A stretch of 64,000 nt of DNA, from NCBI RefSeq assembly GCF_014641615.1, contig NZ_BMIB01000002.1:620001-684000 (forward strand), read 5' to 3'. The notes beneath the pieces are model-generated. The model was given only the letters and a program-made list of their open reading frames with translations. It was not told the DNA's origin and did not search any database. This document shows positions 54,702-63,702 of the stretch, one piece after another. Origin of the DNA: Filimonas zeae (GTDB taxonomy: Bacteria; Bacteroidota; Bacteroidia; Chitinophagales; Chitinophagaceae). Made by a program: the position numbers and the translations under genes. Within the stretch, counting starts at the first letter, position 1. Every line of letters starts with the position of its first letter.

Positions 54702-57700
54702 ATGCAACTGAAAGGTTTGGTGCGTTTCTTTACGATTGCGCTGATTTTGATTTGTCTCTACCAACTGTCGTTTACATGGATTGTAAAAAGCCATGAAGGC
54801 ACAATGGAAGCAAAGGCTGGAAAGTGGTTAAACGCCAATTATCCAAAACCGGAAGTAAAGTATCCGGCGGATAAGGCTTTACAGTCAGCTTATTCCGACA
54901 CATTAAAGGAGATAGAGAAAGAACATTTACAGCACCTGCTCGACAGCTCTAAAGATGCCAAAGTTGGTCCCCTCGGCCTTACTACTTACCGTAGTGCCAA
55001 AGAGAAAGAACTGATGCTGGGTCTGGATCTGCAGGGCGGTATGAGTGTAACAATGGAAGTAGGTCTGGATGGTCTTATCCGTTCTCTGGCTAACAACAGT
55101 AAAGACCCTGCTTTTAACAAAGCGCTGGATTCTGCTGTTGCACGCAAGGCCAATAGTGGTAAAGATCTGATCTCTCTGTTTAGTGAAGAGTTTCAGAAAA
55201 ACGCTTCCGGCGCAAAACTGGCGCCTTTCTTTGCATCAAAAAGTAACAGCAAAATTAAGTTTGACGCGTCTGATGCTACTGTACTCAACTACCTGCGTGC
55301 AGAAGCTACTACCGCCTTCAATAATACCTACCGTATTTTACGTACCAGGATCGACCGTTTTGGTGTGGCCTCTCCCACCATTAACCCCGATCCGGCTAAA
55401 GGCATCATCACCATTGAACTGGCAGGCATTAATGATCCGGAAAGGGTACGTCACTACCTGCAGTCTACAGCCAACCTGCAGTTCTTTGAACTGTATAATA
55501 TAGCTGAGGTATACGAGCCTTACGCCGCTGCTGAAAAAGCACTGTCAGAGTACCTGAAAGGCACTAAAGCCACTACTGCTGATACTACCGCAACTGCTAC
55601 AGCCTATGCTGCTGCAGACACTACCGCTGTAGCTAAAGCAGATACTGCTTCTACCGGTACTTTATCTGATATTGACAGCAAAGCCGGTGCAGCTACTGCT
55701 AAAACCGATACTTCTAAAGTTAAGCCTGAAGATGCTCCGCTGAGCACAAGCATTGCGCTGGCACAACCACAGCGTGCACAGAACGGCAGCGTTCAGTATC
55801 CTGCCAATATTGGTTATGTTATGCTGAAAGATTCCGGTGTGGTAGGTAAATACCTGCGCATGGATATCGTTAAAAACAAATTCCCTTCTAACCTGCAGTT
55901 TATGTACGGCAAAATAGACAGCGACGATCCTAAAATGAGGAACGTAGTGCTGCTGTATGCTGTTAAAACCCTGGATAACGGTAACGCCCGTCTGGAAGGT
56001 GAGAATGTAAGCGATGCACGTCAGGATTACGACGATAAAGGCCGTATTGCTATTAAAATGGCAATGGACCCTATCGGTACCAAAATCTGGGCTGATATGA
56101 CTTCCAAAAACATTGGAAAGCCTATCGCTATTGTACTGGACAACACAGTTTACAGCGCTCCTTTTGTAAATACAGCCATCCCTAACGGTCAGTCTGAAAT
56201 ATCCGGCAGCTACTCTTTAACAGAAGCACAGGATATGGCCGACATTCTGCAATCAGGTAAACTGCCTGCTCCTGCTAAAATTGTACAGGAACAAATTATC
56301 GGGCCAACCCTGGGTAATGCAGCTGTAAAAGGTGGTGCATTGTCTTTCGGTATCTCCTTCCTGGTAATCTTCGCCCTTATGCTGCTGTACTACAACACAG
56401 CTGGCTGGGTAGCTAATATTGCGCTTATCCTTAACCTGTTATTTACCATCGGTATCTTAAGTGCACTGGGCTTTACGCTTACAGCGCCTGGTATTGCCGG
56501 TCTGGTATTAACCATTGGTCTGGCGGTAGATACCAACGTAATCATCTTTGAAAGAATCAAGGAAGAATTAACCAGAGGTAAAGGGTATCAGAATGCAGTA
56601 ACCGATGGTTACAAACGTTCTTACGCTCCTGTACTGGATGCGCACGTAACTACCCTGTTAACCGCTATTATTCTGGCTTACTTTGGTTTAGGTCCGGTAT
56701 TAGGTTTCGCAACCACGCAAATCATCGGTATCCTGTTATCCCTGTTCTGTGGTATCATGGTATCCCGTTTAATTTCAGATATCTACACCAACAAAAACCG
56801 TCACTTTAAATACTTTACCGGTGTTTCACAAAAAGTGTTCAAGCATGCTGCTTACAAATTTGTTGAATACCGCAAAGTAGCCTACGGTATCTCTATTGTA
56901 GTGGCACTACTGGGTATCGGCTCTTTCTTCTACGGTTTCGATTACGGTGTTGAATTTGAAGGTGGCCGTAGCTATACCGTTATGTTCGACAAAGTACCTA
57001 ACCAACAGGTAGTAAGCGATGATCTGAAAGAAGTATTTGGCGAATACCCTGTTATTAAAACAGTAGACAAAGCCAATCAGCTGAACATTACCACCGCGTA
57101 TAAAATTCACGAAACCGGTAATAACGTAGACTCTTCTGTTGAACAAACCCTGTTCCGCGGTTTGAGCAAACACTTACCGGCAGGTATTACCTACAGCGAG
57201 TTTGCTTCTAAATACAAGCAAAGCTCACAAACCGTATTACCTACCATTTCAGACGATCTGAAACAGGGCGCTACCAAAGCCACCGTGCTGGCTATCATCG
57301 CCATCTGTTTATACATCTTTATCCGTTTCCGCGACTGGCGCTTCTCTGTGGGTACCGTTGTAGCACTGCTGCACGACGTATTCGTTACGCTGGCTGTATT
57401 CAGCTTCCTGCGTAAAGTAGTACCATTCCCGCTGGAAATAGATCAGCACTTTATCGCGGCTATCTTAACCGTTATCGGTTTCTCTATGAACGATACCGTG
57501 ATTGTGTACGACCGTATCAGGGAAGATGTGAAACTGATGAAAGGTGAAGCGAAAGATGTAGTTATTAACCGCGCCATCAACCAAACACTGAGCCGTACGT
57601 TAATGACTTCCTTAACCGTATTCCTCACCATCCTTATCCTGTTTATCTTTGGTGGCGAAGTTACCCGCGGTTTCTCTTTCGCTATGTTAATCGGTGTTAT

Positions 57701-57815
57701 CACCGGTACTTACTCTTCTATCTTTGTGGCTGCGCCAATTCTGTTAGATCTGGCAAAAAACAAACCACTGGGTAAATCTGAAGAAGTGAAAGTGCAGACT
57801 GAAAAAGCTTCTTAA
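54702..57815 (+). CDS. secDF: Fused protein translocase SecDF
   Basis: 1037 residues, SecD and SecF joined as in Bacteroidota. SecD half: TM1 near 8-26, DLQGGMSVTMEV, then a first periplasmic domain, and the TM block with GLVLTIGLAVDTNVIIFERI. SecF half begins near residue 730: FDYGVEFEGGRSY, IGFSMNDTVIVYDRIRED and the closing TM helices. Residues about 286-345 form a Thr/Ala/Asp-rich low-complexity insertion in the periplasmic part of SecD. Uses the proton gradient to pull proteins through SecYEG. YajC, its partner, is at 47089. Confidence 0.98.
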   Translation: MQLKGLVRFFTIALILICLYQLSFTWIVKSHEGTMEAKAGKWLNANYPKPEVKYPADKALQSAYSDTLKEIEKEHLQHLLDSSKDAKVGPLGLTTYRSAKEKELMLGLDLQGGMSVTMEVGLDGLIRSLANNSKDPAFNKALDSAVARKANSGKDLISLFSEEFQKNASGAKLAPFFASKSNSKIKFDASDATVLNYLRAEATTAFNNTYRILRTRIDRFGVASPTINPDPAKGIITIELAGINDPERVRHYLQSTANLQFFELYNIAEVYEPYAAAEKALSEYLKGTKATTADTTATATAYAAADTTAVAKADTASTGTLSDIDSKAGAATAKTDTSKVKPEDAPLSTSIALAQPQRAQNGSVQYPANIGYVMLKDSGVVGKYLRMDIVKNKFPSNLQFMYGKIDSDDPKMRNVVLLYAVKTLDNGNARLEGENVSDARQDYDDKGRIAIKMAMDPIGTKIWADMTSKNIGKPIAIVLDNTVYSAPFVNTAIPNGQSEISGSYSLTEAQDMADILQSGKLPAPAKIVQEQIIGPTLGNAAVKGGALSFGISFLVIFALMLLYYNTAGWVANIALILNLLFTIGILSALGFTLTAPGIAGLVLTIGLAVDTNVIIFERIKEELTRGKGYQNAVTDGYKRSYAPVLDAHVTTLLTAIILAYFGLGPVLGFATTQIIGILLSLFCGIMVSRLISDIYTNKNRHFKYFTGVSQKVFKHAAYKFVEYRKVAYGISIVVALLGIGSFFYGFDYGVEFEGGRSYTVMFDKVPNQQVVSDDLKEVFGEYPVIKTVDKANQLNITTAYKIHETGNNVDSSVEQTLFRGLSKHLPAGITYSEFASKYKQSSQTVLPTISDDLKQGATKATVLAIIAICLYIFIRFRDWRFSVGTVVALLHDVFVTLAVFSFLRKVVPFPLEIDQHFIAAILTVIGFSMNDTVIVYDRIREDVKLMKGEAKDVVINRAINQTLSRTLMTSLTVFLTILILFIFGGEVTRGFSFAMLIGVITGTYSSIFVAAPILLDLAKNKPLGKSEEVKVQTEKAS

Positions 57816-57837
57816 TCAGCATTTAGATTACTGAAAT

Positions 57838-57878
57838 AAAAAAGCCGGCGTTTCAAATTGAAACGCCGGCTTTTTTTT
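57838..57878 (+). terminator. Terminator after secDF
   Basis: Perfect 17-bp stem (57838-57854 with 57860-57876), 5-nt loop, eight Ts. Confidence 0.93.
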
Positions 57879-57893
57879 AGCTCCGCCTATACC

Positions 57894-57924
57894 TTGAAAA
57901 ACAAACATAGAGCCATTACTTTTG
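57894..57924 (+). promoter_or_regulatory. Full promoter before the gene at 57940
   Basis: TTG (57894-57896), 20-nt spacer, TACTTTTG (57917-57924). The ATG lies 15 nt later. Confidence 0.75.
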
Positions 57925-57939
57925 CCTCTAAAAAACGCT

Positions 57940-58533
57940 ATGACTGTAGAAGCGTTCAACGCCTTATGGCAGGCCACATGGCCTGAAACAATTCCATTAT
58001 ATTATACATTCAGAGATGCCTTGCCAGACAAATGGTTTAGAATTCACAGCCTCCCCAACTCTCAGCGTTATGCCGCCGACCAGGAAGATTGGGAAATATT
58101 GTTACATAGACAGAATACACTTATTACAGATGTTGTGGGTTGTGATGCCCCCTTGTTAATGGTAACGTATACCCACTCCCAGGAAAATGATACAACATCT
58201 GCAGCAGAAGAACCGGTAACGTCCATCACTCACTTCACATTCAGCCAAATGGCTCCTATTAACCTGTACGAGTTCAACCCGGAGCATTATTGTAAAGGTC
58301 AGTTTGCACTCCCCATGTTTACAGAACTAAACTGGCAACCGCATCAGCACAACGCTATTCTCAGAGATGTTGCTAATTGGGAACTGCTTGCATTCTTTGT
58401 CTCCTTTCAGCACAAGTGCCTGCTGGCACCCTACGATGGCGGCATGGATATTATACTGGCAGATACCGCCACCCGGGATCATTACAAAGCAAAGTATGCC
58501 GCATGGCTTTCCACACACGAAAGTGGTTTATAA
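57940..58533 (+). CDS. Unrecognised ~200-residue cytoplasmic protein
   Basis: 197 residues from ATG 57940; the earlier TTG at 57922 lies inside the promoter, so it is rejected. No signal peptide or TM. Notable motifs: LPDKWFRIHSLPNSQRYA, EILLHRQNTLITDVVG and LAPYDGGMDIIL near the C-terminus. Related proteins of this length exist in Bacteroidota (possibly DUF3885-like), but I cannot name a function. Single gene with its own promoter. Its stop codon lies at the edge of the terminator of the convergent cluster. Confidence 0.8.
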   Translation: MTVEAFNALWQATWPETIPLYYTFRDALPDKWFRIHSLPNSQRYAADQEDWEILLHRQNTLITDVVGCDAPLLMVTYTHSQENDTTSAAEEPVTSITHFTFSQMAPINLYEFNPEHYCKGQFALPMFTELNWQPHQHNAILRDVANWELLAFFVSFQHKCLLAPYDGGMDIILADTATRDHYKAKYAAWLSTHESGL

Positions 58534-58565
58534 AAAAGGGCAGCATCTTATTACAGATACTGCCC
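58532..58565 (-). terminator. Terminator of the Omp28/TlpA/DUF6029 cluster
   Basis: Stem GGGCAG-x-ATCT with complement (58538-58548 and 58555-58565, one mismatch), 6-nt loop, followed on the minus strand by TTTTTT that overlaps the stop of the convergent gene. Confidence 0.78.
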
Positions 58566-58599
58566 GTACATCAAAAGGGGTATTTATTACTACTGTCTC

Positions 58600-60186
58600 T
58601 TAATTATTAAAAGTAACGGTAAGCGTAGCGGTAACTCCGCTGGCCGAAGGTACATAACGGCAAACACCTCCTACACAAAACAGGCCCGCACGCTGGCGGC
58701 CGTATGCCAGGCTAAAACGTGTTCCGTTTTTCATTACGCTGCCGCCTGCATTGTAATAATGCGTATCAGTTACGCCGTAGTTAAATAAATCACTTACATA
58801 CACACTCCACATAGGTGCAAACGTCCATTCGGTAACCGCAGCAGCCCAGTTGCCTCTGTCTTCTTTGGTATATAAATGCTGCAGCTCCAGCCGGGCCGAC
58901 TTTTTAGGCGAGTACTTATATAAAATGTTGGCAAGGCCAATATGGCTTTGTACCATTTCATGCGCCCCTCCTTCAATGATATACTTGTTATAATTTACAT
59001 AGTGGTAAGCCAGTATGCTCTGCCATTTGGCGTTCCAGCGCTTTTTCCATTCCAGGCTCCCATCGCGGAAATACAACTCTTTACCCGGGCTTAAAATAGC
59101 ACCGGGTTTGTTTAAGGCGCTGTATTGCGAGTAGTTGAGTGACAGTTTAGAAGAGCCCAGGTTTACAAACACATCTGCCTGCCCTCCGGCCTCACCTGCC
59201 ACCTGTGCGTTATACACATAAATATTGGTGGTAAGGTAGTCGTTCTGGCGCGTTAAAGCAGGTATATAGTTTACCGGCAGCACAGTACCAGTGGCCTCCC
59301 GCTCACTACGGTAGTCCATATTGCTCATGCCCCGGTAGGTAAGGTTAGCACCAAACTTACCGGCAGTATAGGCCGCGTTAATCAGAATAGCCTTTCCCGC
59401 TTCATCACTATATACGTTAGCTGTATGCGGGTCAGAAGCCTTATGTACATACTCCACTCCCAGCGAGGCATTGCCTTTATCAATATTCATGCGTCCACTC
59501 CAGGCATCTACCGTAGCCGGAAATTTATCAGCCGTACCTGTATATTCCTGATAACGGCTTACATAACTAAAACCACCGGTTACATTCACATTACCCGAAG
59601 GTTTTTTAGTAAACAACTCATTCATGTTTATTTCCGCATCCGCCCCTCTTACCAGCGCATTTGCGTAATCAAAGTATTTGCGCGGACGCCCGTACACCAC
59701 TTTCAGTTTCAGAAAGTTAACAGGCTCTGCCTGCACACTTACCCCTTCCAGCGCATTGTTGATACCAATCTGCCGGTTTTCCCACGATCTGAACACCAGG
59801 CCGCTACCAAACTGCTCATAAAAATCACCTATCTGAATACTCAAACGTTCGCCCGCATATCTGAAATAGCGGTTTACCAGTTTTCCTTCGCTGCGGTTTT
59901 GTTTGGTGCTGTTGAAAGGAAAGCCCTGTATCGCAGGTAAATACGCTTCGTATTGTACCCCTGCGGTAAACTGCCGGTATGTATAGTCCAGTTTAAAAAA
60001 GTTGTTAGAACCTATTTTATCAGGCGGTGGAATAGCATCTATTTTTTCATCCTTCCGGTAGTATTGTGTATAGCTTTCAAAGCTGCCGCTTAAATGGCCC
60101 TTTGTCAGCTGGTCCAGTTGTGCAACTGCTGCCTTTCCGCAAACGCCCAGGGCCAGCGTAAACAAAACTTTTTTCATCAGATCCAT
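58600..60186 (-). CDS. DUF6029-like outer-membrane beta-barrel protein
   Basis: 528 residues (525 from the inner ATG at 60177). Signal peptide FTLALGVCGKAAVA|Q. The start of the mature protein (LSGSFESYTQYYRKDEKI) and the RFSLAYGRQRAG-type end are those of the DUF6029 group, with many amphipathic strands predicted for a barrel. Function unknown. Starts 5 bp after the TlpA-like gene; last gene of the cluster. Confidence 0.82.
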   Translation of the reverse strand: MDLMKKVLFTLALGVCGKAAVAQLDQLTKGHLSGSFESYTQYYRKDEKIDAIPPPDKIGSNNFFKLDYTYRQFTAGVQYEAYLPAIQGFPFNSTKQNRSEGKLVNRYFRYAGERLSIQIGDFYEQFGSGLVFRSWENRQIGINNALEGVSVQAEPVNFLKLKVVYGRPRKYFDYANALVRGADAEINMNELFTKKPSGNVNVTGGFSYVSRYQEYTGTADKFPATVDAWSGRMNIDKGNASLGVEYVHKASDPHTANVYSDEAGKAILINAAYTAGKFGANLTYRGMSNMDYRSEREATGTVLPVNYIPALTRQNDYLTTNIYVYNAQVAGEAGGQADVFVNLGSSKLSLNYSQYSALNKPGAILSPGKELYFRDGSLEWKKRWNAKWQSILAYHYVNYNKYIIEGGAHEMVQSHIGLANILYKYSPKKSARLELQHLYTKEDRGNWAAAVTEWTFAPMWSVYVSDLFNYGVTDTHYYNAGGSVMKNGTRFSLAYGRQRAGLFCVGGVCRYVPSASGVTATLTVTFNN

Positions 60187-60191
60187 TGTTT

Positions 60192-60680
60192 TTAAAGGTT
60201 CTTAATCTTCTCCAGTAACTCGTCTTCATTACCGGCCACGTAACCGGTGTGTTGATACACTACCTTATTGTTTTTGATAATCATCACATAAGGCACATCA
60301 GTAATATTCATAGCACGTTTCAGGTTGTTGTTTTCATCCAGCAACACATCAAAATGCCATCCCTTGCCAGCCACAAAAGGCTTTACCCTGCGGCTGGTAC
60401 GTGCATCGTCAATACTCACGGCTATCAGTTTCAACGGCTTCGTACGCTGCCAGTCGGCATACACATCATTAATATTATCCAGCTCCGTTACACAGGGTAC
60501 ACACCACGTTGCCCAGAAACTTACAATCACTGCTGTATCACCACTTTGCCCAATCAGTTTAGAAAAATCCACATCCTTTCCCTGCAGGTTTTTAACAGTT
60601 ACAGAAGGAAAGCTTTCCTGGCCATACGCATGGCCCAGCACCAGCATCAATGCCAGCAGCAGTTGAACACACTTTTTCAT
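60192..60680 (-). CDS. TlpA-like thiol-disulfide oxidoreductase
   Basis: 162 residues; signal peptide (LALMLVLGHAYG|Q), so periplasmic. Thioredoxin fold with active site WCVPC in FWATWCVPCVTELDNI and cis-Pro loop ITDVPYVMII. Likely keeps thiols of an exported partner reduced; Omp28-like protein encoded just upstream has its own CxxC and is the natural candidate. Confidence 0.92.
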   Translation of the reverse strand: MKKCVQLLLALMLVLGHAYGQESFPSVTVKNLQGKDVDFSKLIGQSGDTAVIVSFWATWCVPCVTELDNINDVYADWQRTKPLKLIAVSIDDARTSRRVKPFVAGKGWHFDVLLDENNNLKRAMNITDVPYVMIIKNNKVVYQHTGYVAGNEDELLEKIKNL

Positions 60681-60701
60681 ATTGCTATCATAAATAAATG
60701 A

Positions 60702-60748
60702 GTCATTAAGAAAGCAGGCTACACTTCAGCCGATGCTTTCTTAATGAC
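60702..60748 (-). terminator. Perfect 15-bp hairpin between the Omp28-like and TlpA-like genes
   Basis: GTCATTAAGAAAGCA (60702-60716) pairs exactly with 60734-60748; the 17-nt loop holds a further 4-bp GGCT/AGCC stem. Minus-strand sequence after it is TCATTTATTTATG, so termination would be partial. May lower expression of the last two genes. Confidence 0.6.
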
Positions 60749-60783
60749 ATAGGAGCGTTTACTACCCGTAATTCAGAAAATGT

Positions 60784-61863
60784 TTAATCAAAGTCTTTGG
60801 TATCACCCGCGTTGGTGTACTGCACGTTAATAGCGCCTTTTCTGCCTGTGCTGTTCTCTGGTCCGTACTGCACAAAAGCCACCACTTTACAGTTGGCAGG
60901 TATGGCGGTATAATCCGTTCCAATACCTGTTCTGCCGGTAGTTGAAAGAGAAAATGTTTTTTCCCACACATTGCCTTTGGTTACAGCGGTTGAAGGTATG
61001 GGGTCTCCGCTAAACACATCATCGCTGGCAATTCTGCGCAACGTATTGGTATGCACATAATTTTTTATAGTGGGTACTGTACCATACTCGGCGTAAGCAT
61101 TTTCCTGGTCTGCCACCAGCTTGTCTTCCACCAGCATAATCACCACGCGCATATCTACATTGGTAGTCAGGTTAAACTTCACCTTTACCTTGCCGGTAAT
61201 ATTGCCACTCTCAATTTTACTTTCAATGGCCAGGCCCAGCGGCGCCCATTTTTTAAGGGCAGCATCCAGCAAAGCGGGGTTCTCATTCCATTTGCTGTCG
61301 CGGTTTAACACAGCCCAGGGAAATCCATCTATCGCAAACCGGTCCATAAACGTATTAAGATATTGATAAGTAAAGGGTTCACCCGCTCTTCCCCCATGTA
61401 CACCTACCGAAATACATGCCGGCTGTTTGCTGGTATATCTGGTAAGTATGTCCGCAGCCCTGGTGCAGTATTTACACCAGGTACCGGTAAAATCTTCTAC
61501 CAGAATTTTCTGTGTAAAGGGCGATGCTTCGGGGGCGGTTACTACCACCTCTGCAATGTTCGATGGCACGGAGCCCTTCTGGGCACTGATCTTCACGGTT
61601 TTAACCTTGTCGGGGTAAAATACCGGTCCGGTAAACTTTACGCCATCTGCGTATAACTGTACGGCACCGGTTACATCTGCACCAGACCGGTCTTTAACCG
61701 TTACGGTTACCCCGTCAAAACCGGTTCCGGATAACGTAGTGGCCGACAAAGATACTTTCAGTGAATCGGGAACCGAAGGTCCGCTGTCTCCTTTAGAGCA
61801 GGAGCTGGTGGTACCGGCAATAGCTGCTGCCAGCAGTAAGGTTCCGCATACAAATTTTCTCAT
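60784..61863 (-). CDS. Omp28-related outer-membrane lipoprotein
   Basis: 359 residues; lipobox GTTSSC|S. An Ig-like N-terminal part is followed by a thioredoxin-like domain starting KILVEDFTGTWCKYCTRA with CxxC, as in the Omp28-related family, then a C-terminal beta domain. Family members are exported, surface-exposed lipoproteins of unknown role. The CxxC and the TlpA-like neighbour suggest a thiol-redox role. Confidence 0.9.
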   Translation of the reverse strand: MRKFVCGTLLLAAAIAGTTSSCSKGDSGPSVPDSLKVSLSATTLSGTGFDGVTVTVKDRSGADVTGAVQLYADGVKFTGPVFYPDKVKTVKISAQKGSVPSNIAEVVVTAPEASPFTQKILVEDFTGTWCKYCTRAADILTRYTSKQPACISVGVHGGRAGEPFTYQYLNTFMDRFAIDGFPWAVLNRDSKWNENPALLDAALKKWAPLGLAIESKIESGNITGKVKVKFNLTTNVDMRVVIMLVEDKLVADQENAYAEYGTVPTIKNYVHTNTLRRIASDDVFSGDPIPSTAVTKGNVWEKTFSLSTTGRTGIGTDYTAIPANCKVVAFVQYGPENSTGRKGAINVQYTNAGDTKDFD

Positions 61864-62592
61864 AAGACTAAAAGGGTTCTATTAACAGATAAATTCCATC
61901 TGCTGATAGAGACAAAACCACTACTTCCCCCCTAATGCCCAGGTGGCCTTTTTGCAAAAAATGAGTATTTATAGCTAGAAAATGTGCACATTTTACCTGC
62001 CTTTCCCAAAAAACCTGCCGCGCCGGAATGCTCTCAGCACAGGGCAACCAGGGCAGGCAGGTGTATAAAAACATCCCACAGACAAAGGGATGGAAGAAGG
62101 CAAATGACAGGGCTGTTTACCCATGACACCGTGAGCCACAGGTATAACAGCACACTGTTTACGCACCCGGAGGCACGCATTTATATAAGGGAGTACAGAG
62201 CAGCCATTGCATCAAATTTCCGTTACCGTCAGTTTTAACGGCGGAACATACGGTTACCGCCTGCGGAGCAGCTTTTTAATTACCTGTAGGTAAAATTTCA
62301 CACTTTCTTCTATATCCTTTAAAGAACATAATATTCACTTAACTATAAGTTTCTGAAAGCATTACATAGTTGTTAAGCAACTGTTACAATAAACCGGTAA
62401 TAAGTTCCGTTAATTTTAATTTGAATGTTATAAAAAAGTAACTATTTTAAAGGTACAAATCCCCTATGACTACTATCCCTTTACCGTGAAAGGGCAGCTT
62501 TAGTTCAGGCTCACAGTTTTCTTTATTCACCGGTCAATCCGGCATCAACTAACCAATGATGCGGCTGACCAAAACATTTTTTGTCAATATCT
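61864..62592. other. 729-bp intergenic region
   Basis: Separates the divergent Omp28-like and AraC genes. Small frames (e.g. 61984-62238) look like noise: no homology-like motifs and Arg/His-rich composition. A short hairpin CCCTTT/AAAGGG lies near 62479. No exact TAnnTTTG was found on either strand. AT-rich stretch 62280-62460. No RNA gene recognised. Confidence 0.55.
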
Positions 62593-63588
62593 ATGAAAGT
62601 AACATTCTACCGGTTTGGTTTGCCGGAGGAAGGAAAAAAGACGGATCCCTCCCGCCATCTTAGCACCAAACACAAATTGCCATGGACTCCGTCTATGGAA
62701 AGCCAGCGTTTTAACAGCGGCACCATTTTATCACAAACTTTTGAGTCCAGAAAGTTCACGGTGTATCATTTCGTATTTATTGTTCAACAGCCTGTATCTA
62801 TGCGTATCAGTACAGACCAGCCTGTTGCACAACTACACTGCACACTCGAGGGGCATTCAGAAGTACAACTGCACAACACCCGGCATCCGTTAAAGGAAAG
62901 AACTTATCAGCAATTCTTCTTTCCCAAAGGCGATACGGAGTTTCATCTCCCTGCCGGTACCCATCAATGGCTGGTGGTGGTAACACAACCTGCTTTTCTG
63001 GAAGAGTTTGCAGAACACAACACACATGCGAAAGAGTTAATGGATCGCGTGCAGAACAACGGCACGGTTATTCACCCGCTGTCTGCTGCTACCATGGGGT
63101 ACGAAGCCCAGCATGTGCTGGAGCAGCTTACAGATCTTACGCCGCATCCGTTCTATGCCACACTCGACATCAGAACCCTGCTGGAAAAGCTGTACCGCCA
63201 ATACCTGTCAGACGCAAAGTTGCACCCCGTGCAGCCGCCTGATGAGTACACCAAGCTTCAGGAGCTGAGGTGGCAGCTGCGCACACAGCCCAATGCACAC
63301 ATACACACCATTAAGTATATTGCCAGTAAGTATGCCATACCCGGCAAAAACCTTACGCGCCTGTACTACACCCTGTATGGTGTTTCGCTGGAAAAAGAAA
63401 TAAGAGATCAGTTGATGAAGTATGCCGTGTTTCTGATTAAAACCAGCGAAAAAACCTTTGAAGACATCAGTGACGAATTAGGATATGCAGACAGGCATTG
63501 TTTTACCCGCGCGGTTACCCGCAAAACCGGTAAAACGCCCAGCAGCATCAGAAAGGAATACAGAGATGAGCGCAATTATCTGAGTTAA
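62593..63588 (+). CDS. AraC-family transcription regulator
   Basis: 331 residues from ATG 62593; the TTG at 62581 adds only MSIS. The N-terminal ~230 residues hold a cupin-like sensor-binding part (RISTDQPVAQLHCTLEGHSE, FFPKGDTEFHLPAGTHQWLV). The C-terminal ~100 residues carry two HTH motifs: IHTIKYIASKYAIPGKNLTR, and FEDISDELGYADRHCFTRAV followed by KTGKTPSSIRKEY, the AraC signature. Probably activates nearby or siderophore/stress genes; the effector is unknown. Upstream is a long gap. Confidence 0.9.
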   Translation: MKVTFYRFGLPEEGKKTDPSRHLSTKHKLPWTPSMESQRFNSGTILSQTFESRKFTVYHFVFIVQQPVSMRISTDQPVAQLHCTLEGHSEVQLHNTRHPLKERTYQQFFFPKGDTEFHLPAGTHQWLVVVTQPAFLEEFAEHNTHAKELMDRVQNNGTVIHPLSAATMGYEAQHVLEQLTDLTPHPFYATLDIRTLLEKLYRQYLSDAKLHPVQPPDEYTKLQELRWQLRTQPNAHIHTIKYIASKYAIPGKNLTRLYYTLYGVSLEKEIRDQLMKYAVFLIKTSEKTFEDISDELGYADRHCFTRAVTRKTGKTPSSIRKEYRDERNYLS

Positions 63589-63657
63589 TACACCAACCAT
63601 ACAACGGGGGGCGGAATTAAAACCACCTTAAACAGGATAATTCTCTCCCCGTTAACA

Positions 63658-63687
63658 TTGTCTTATCAAATTTCCGATGTAAACTTG
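63658..63687 (+). promoter_or_regulatory. Near-consensus promoter before the last gene
   Basis: TTG (63658-63660), 19-nt spacer, TAAACTTG (63680-63687, one mismatch from TAnnTTTG). The ATG at 63703 lies 15 nt later. Confidence 0.6.
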
Positions 63688-63702
63688 TGCCGTGTTTTGA
63701 AC

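Noticed and set aside
61984..62238. 84-codon plus-strand frame in the long intergenic gap
   Set aside because: No promoter or motif, biased Arg/His/Thr composition, start not supported.
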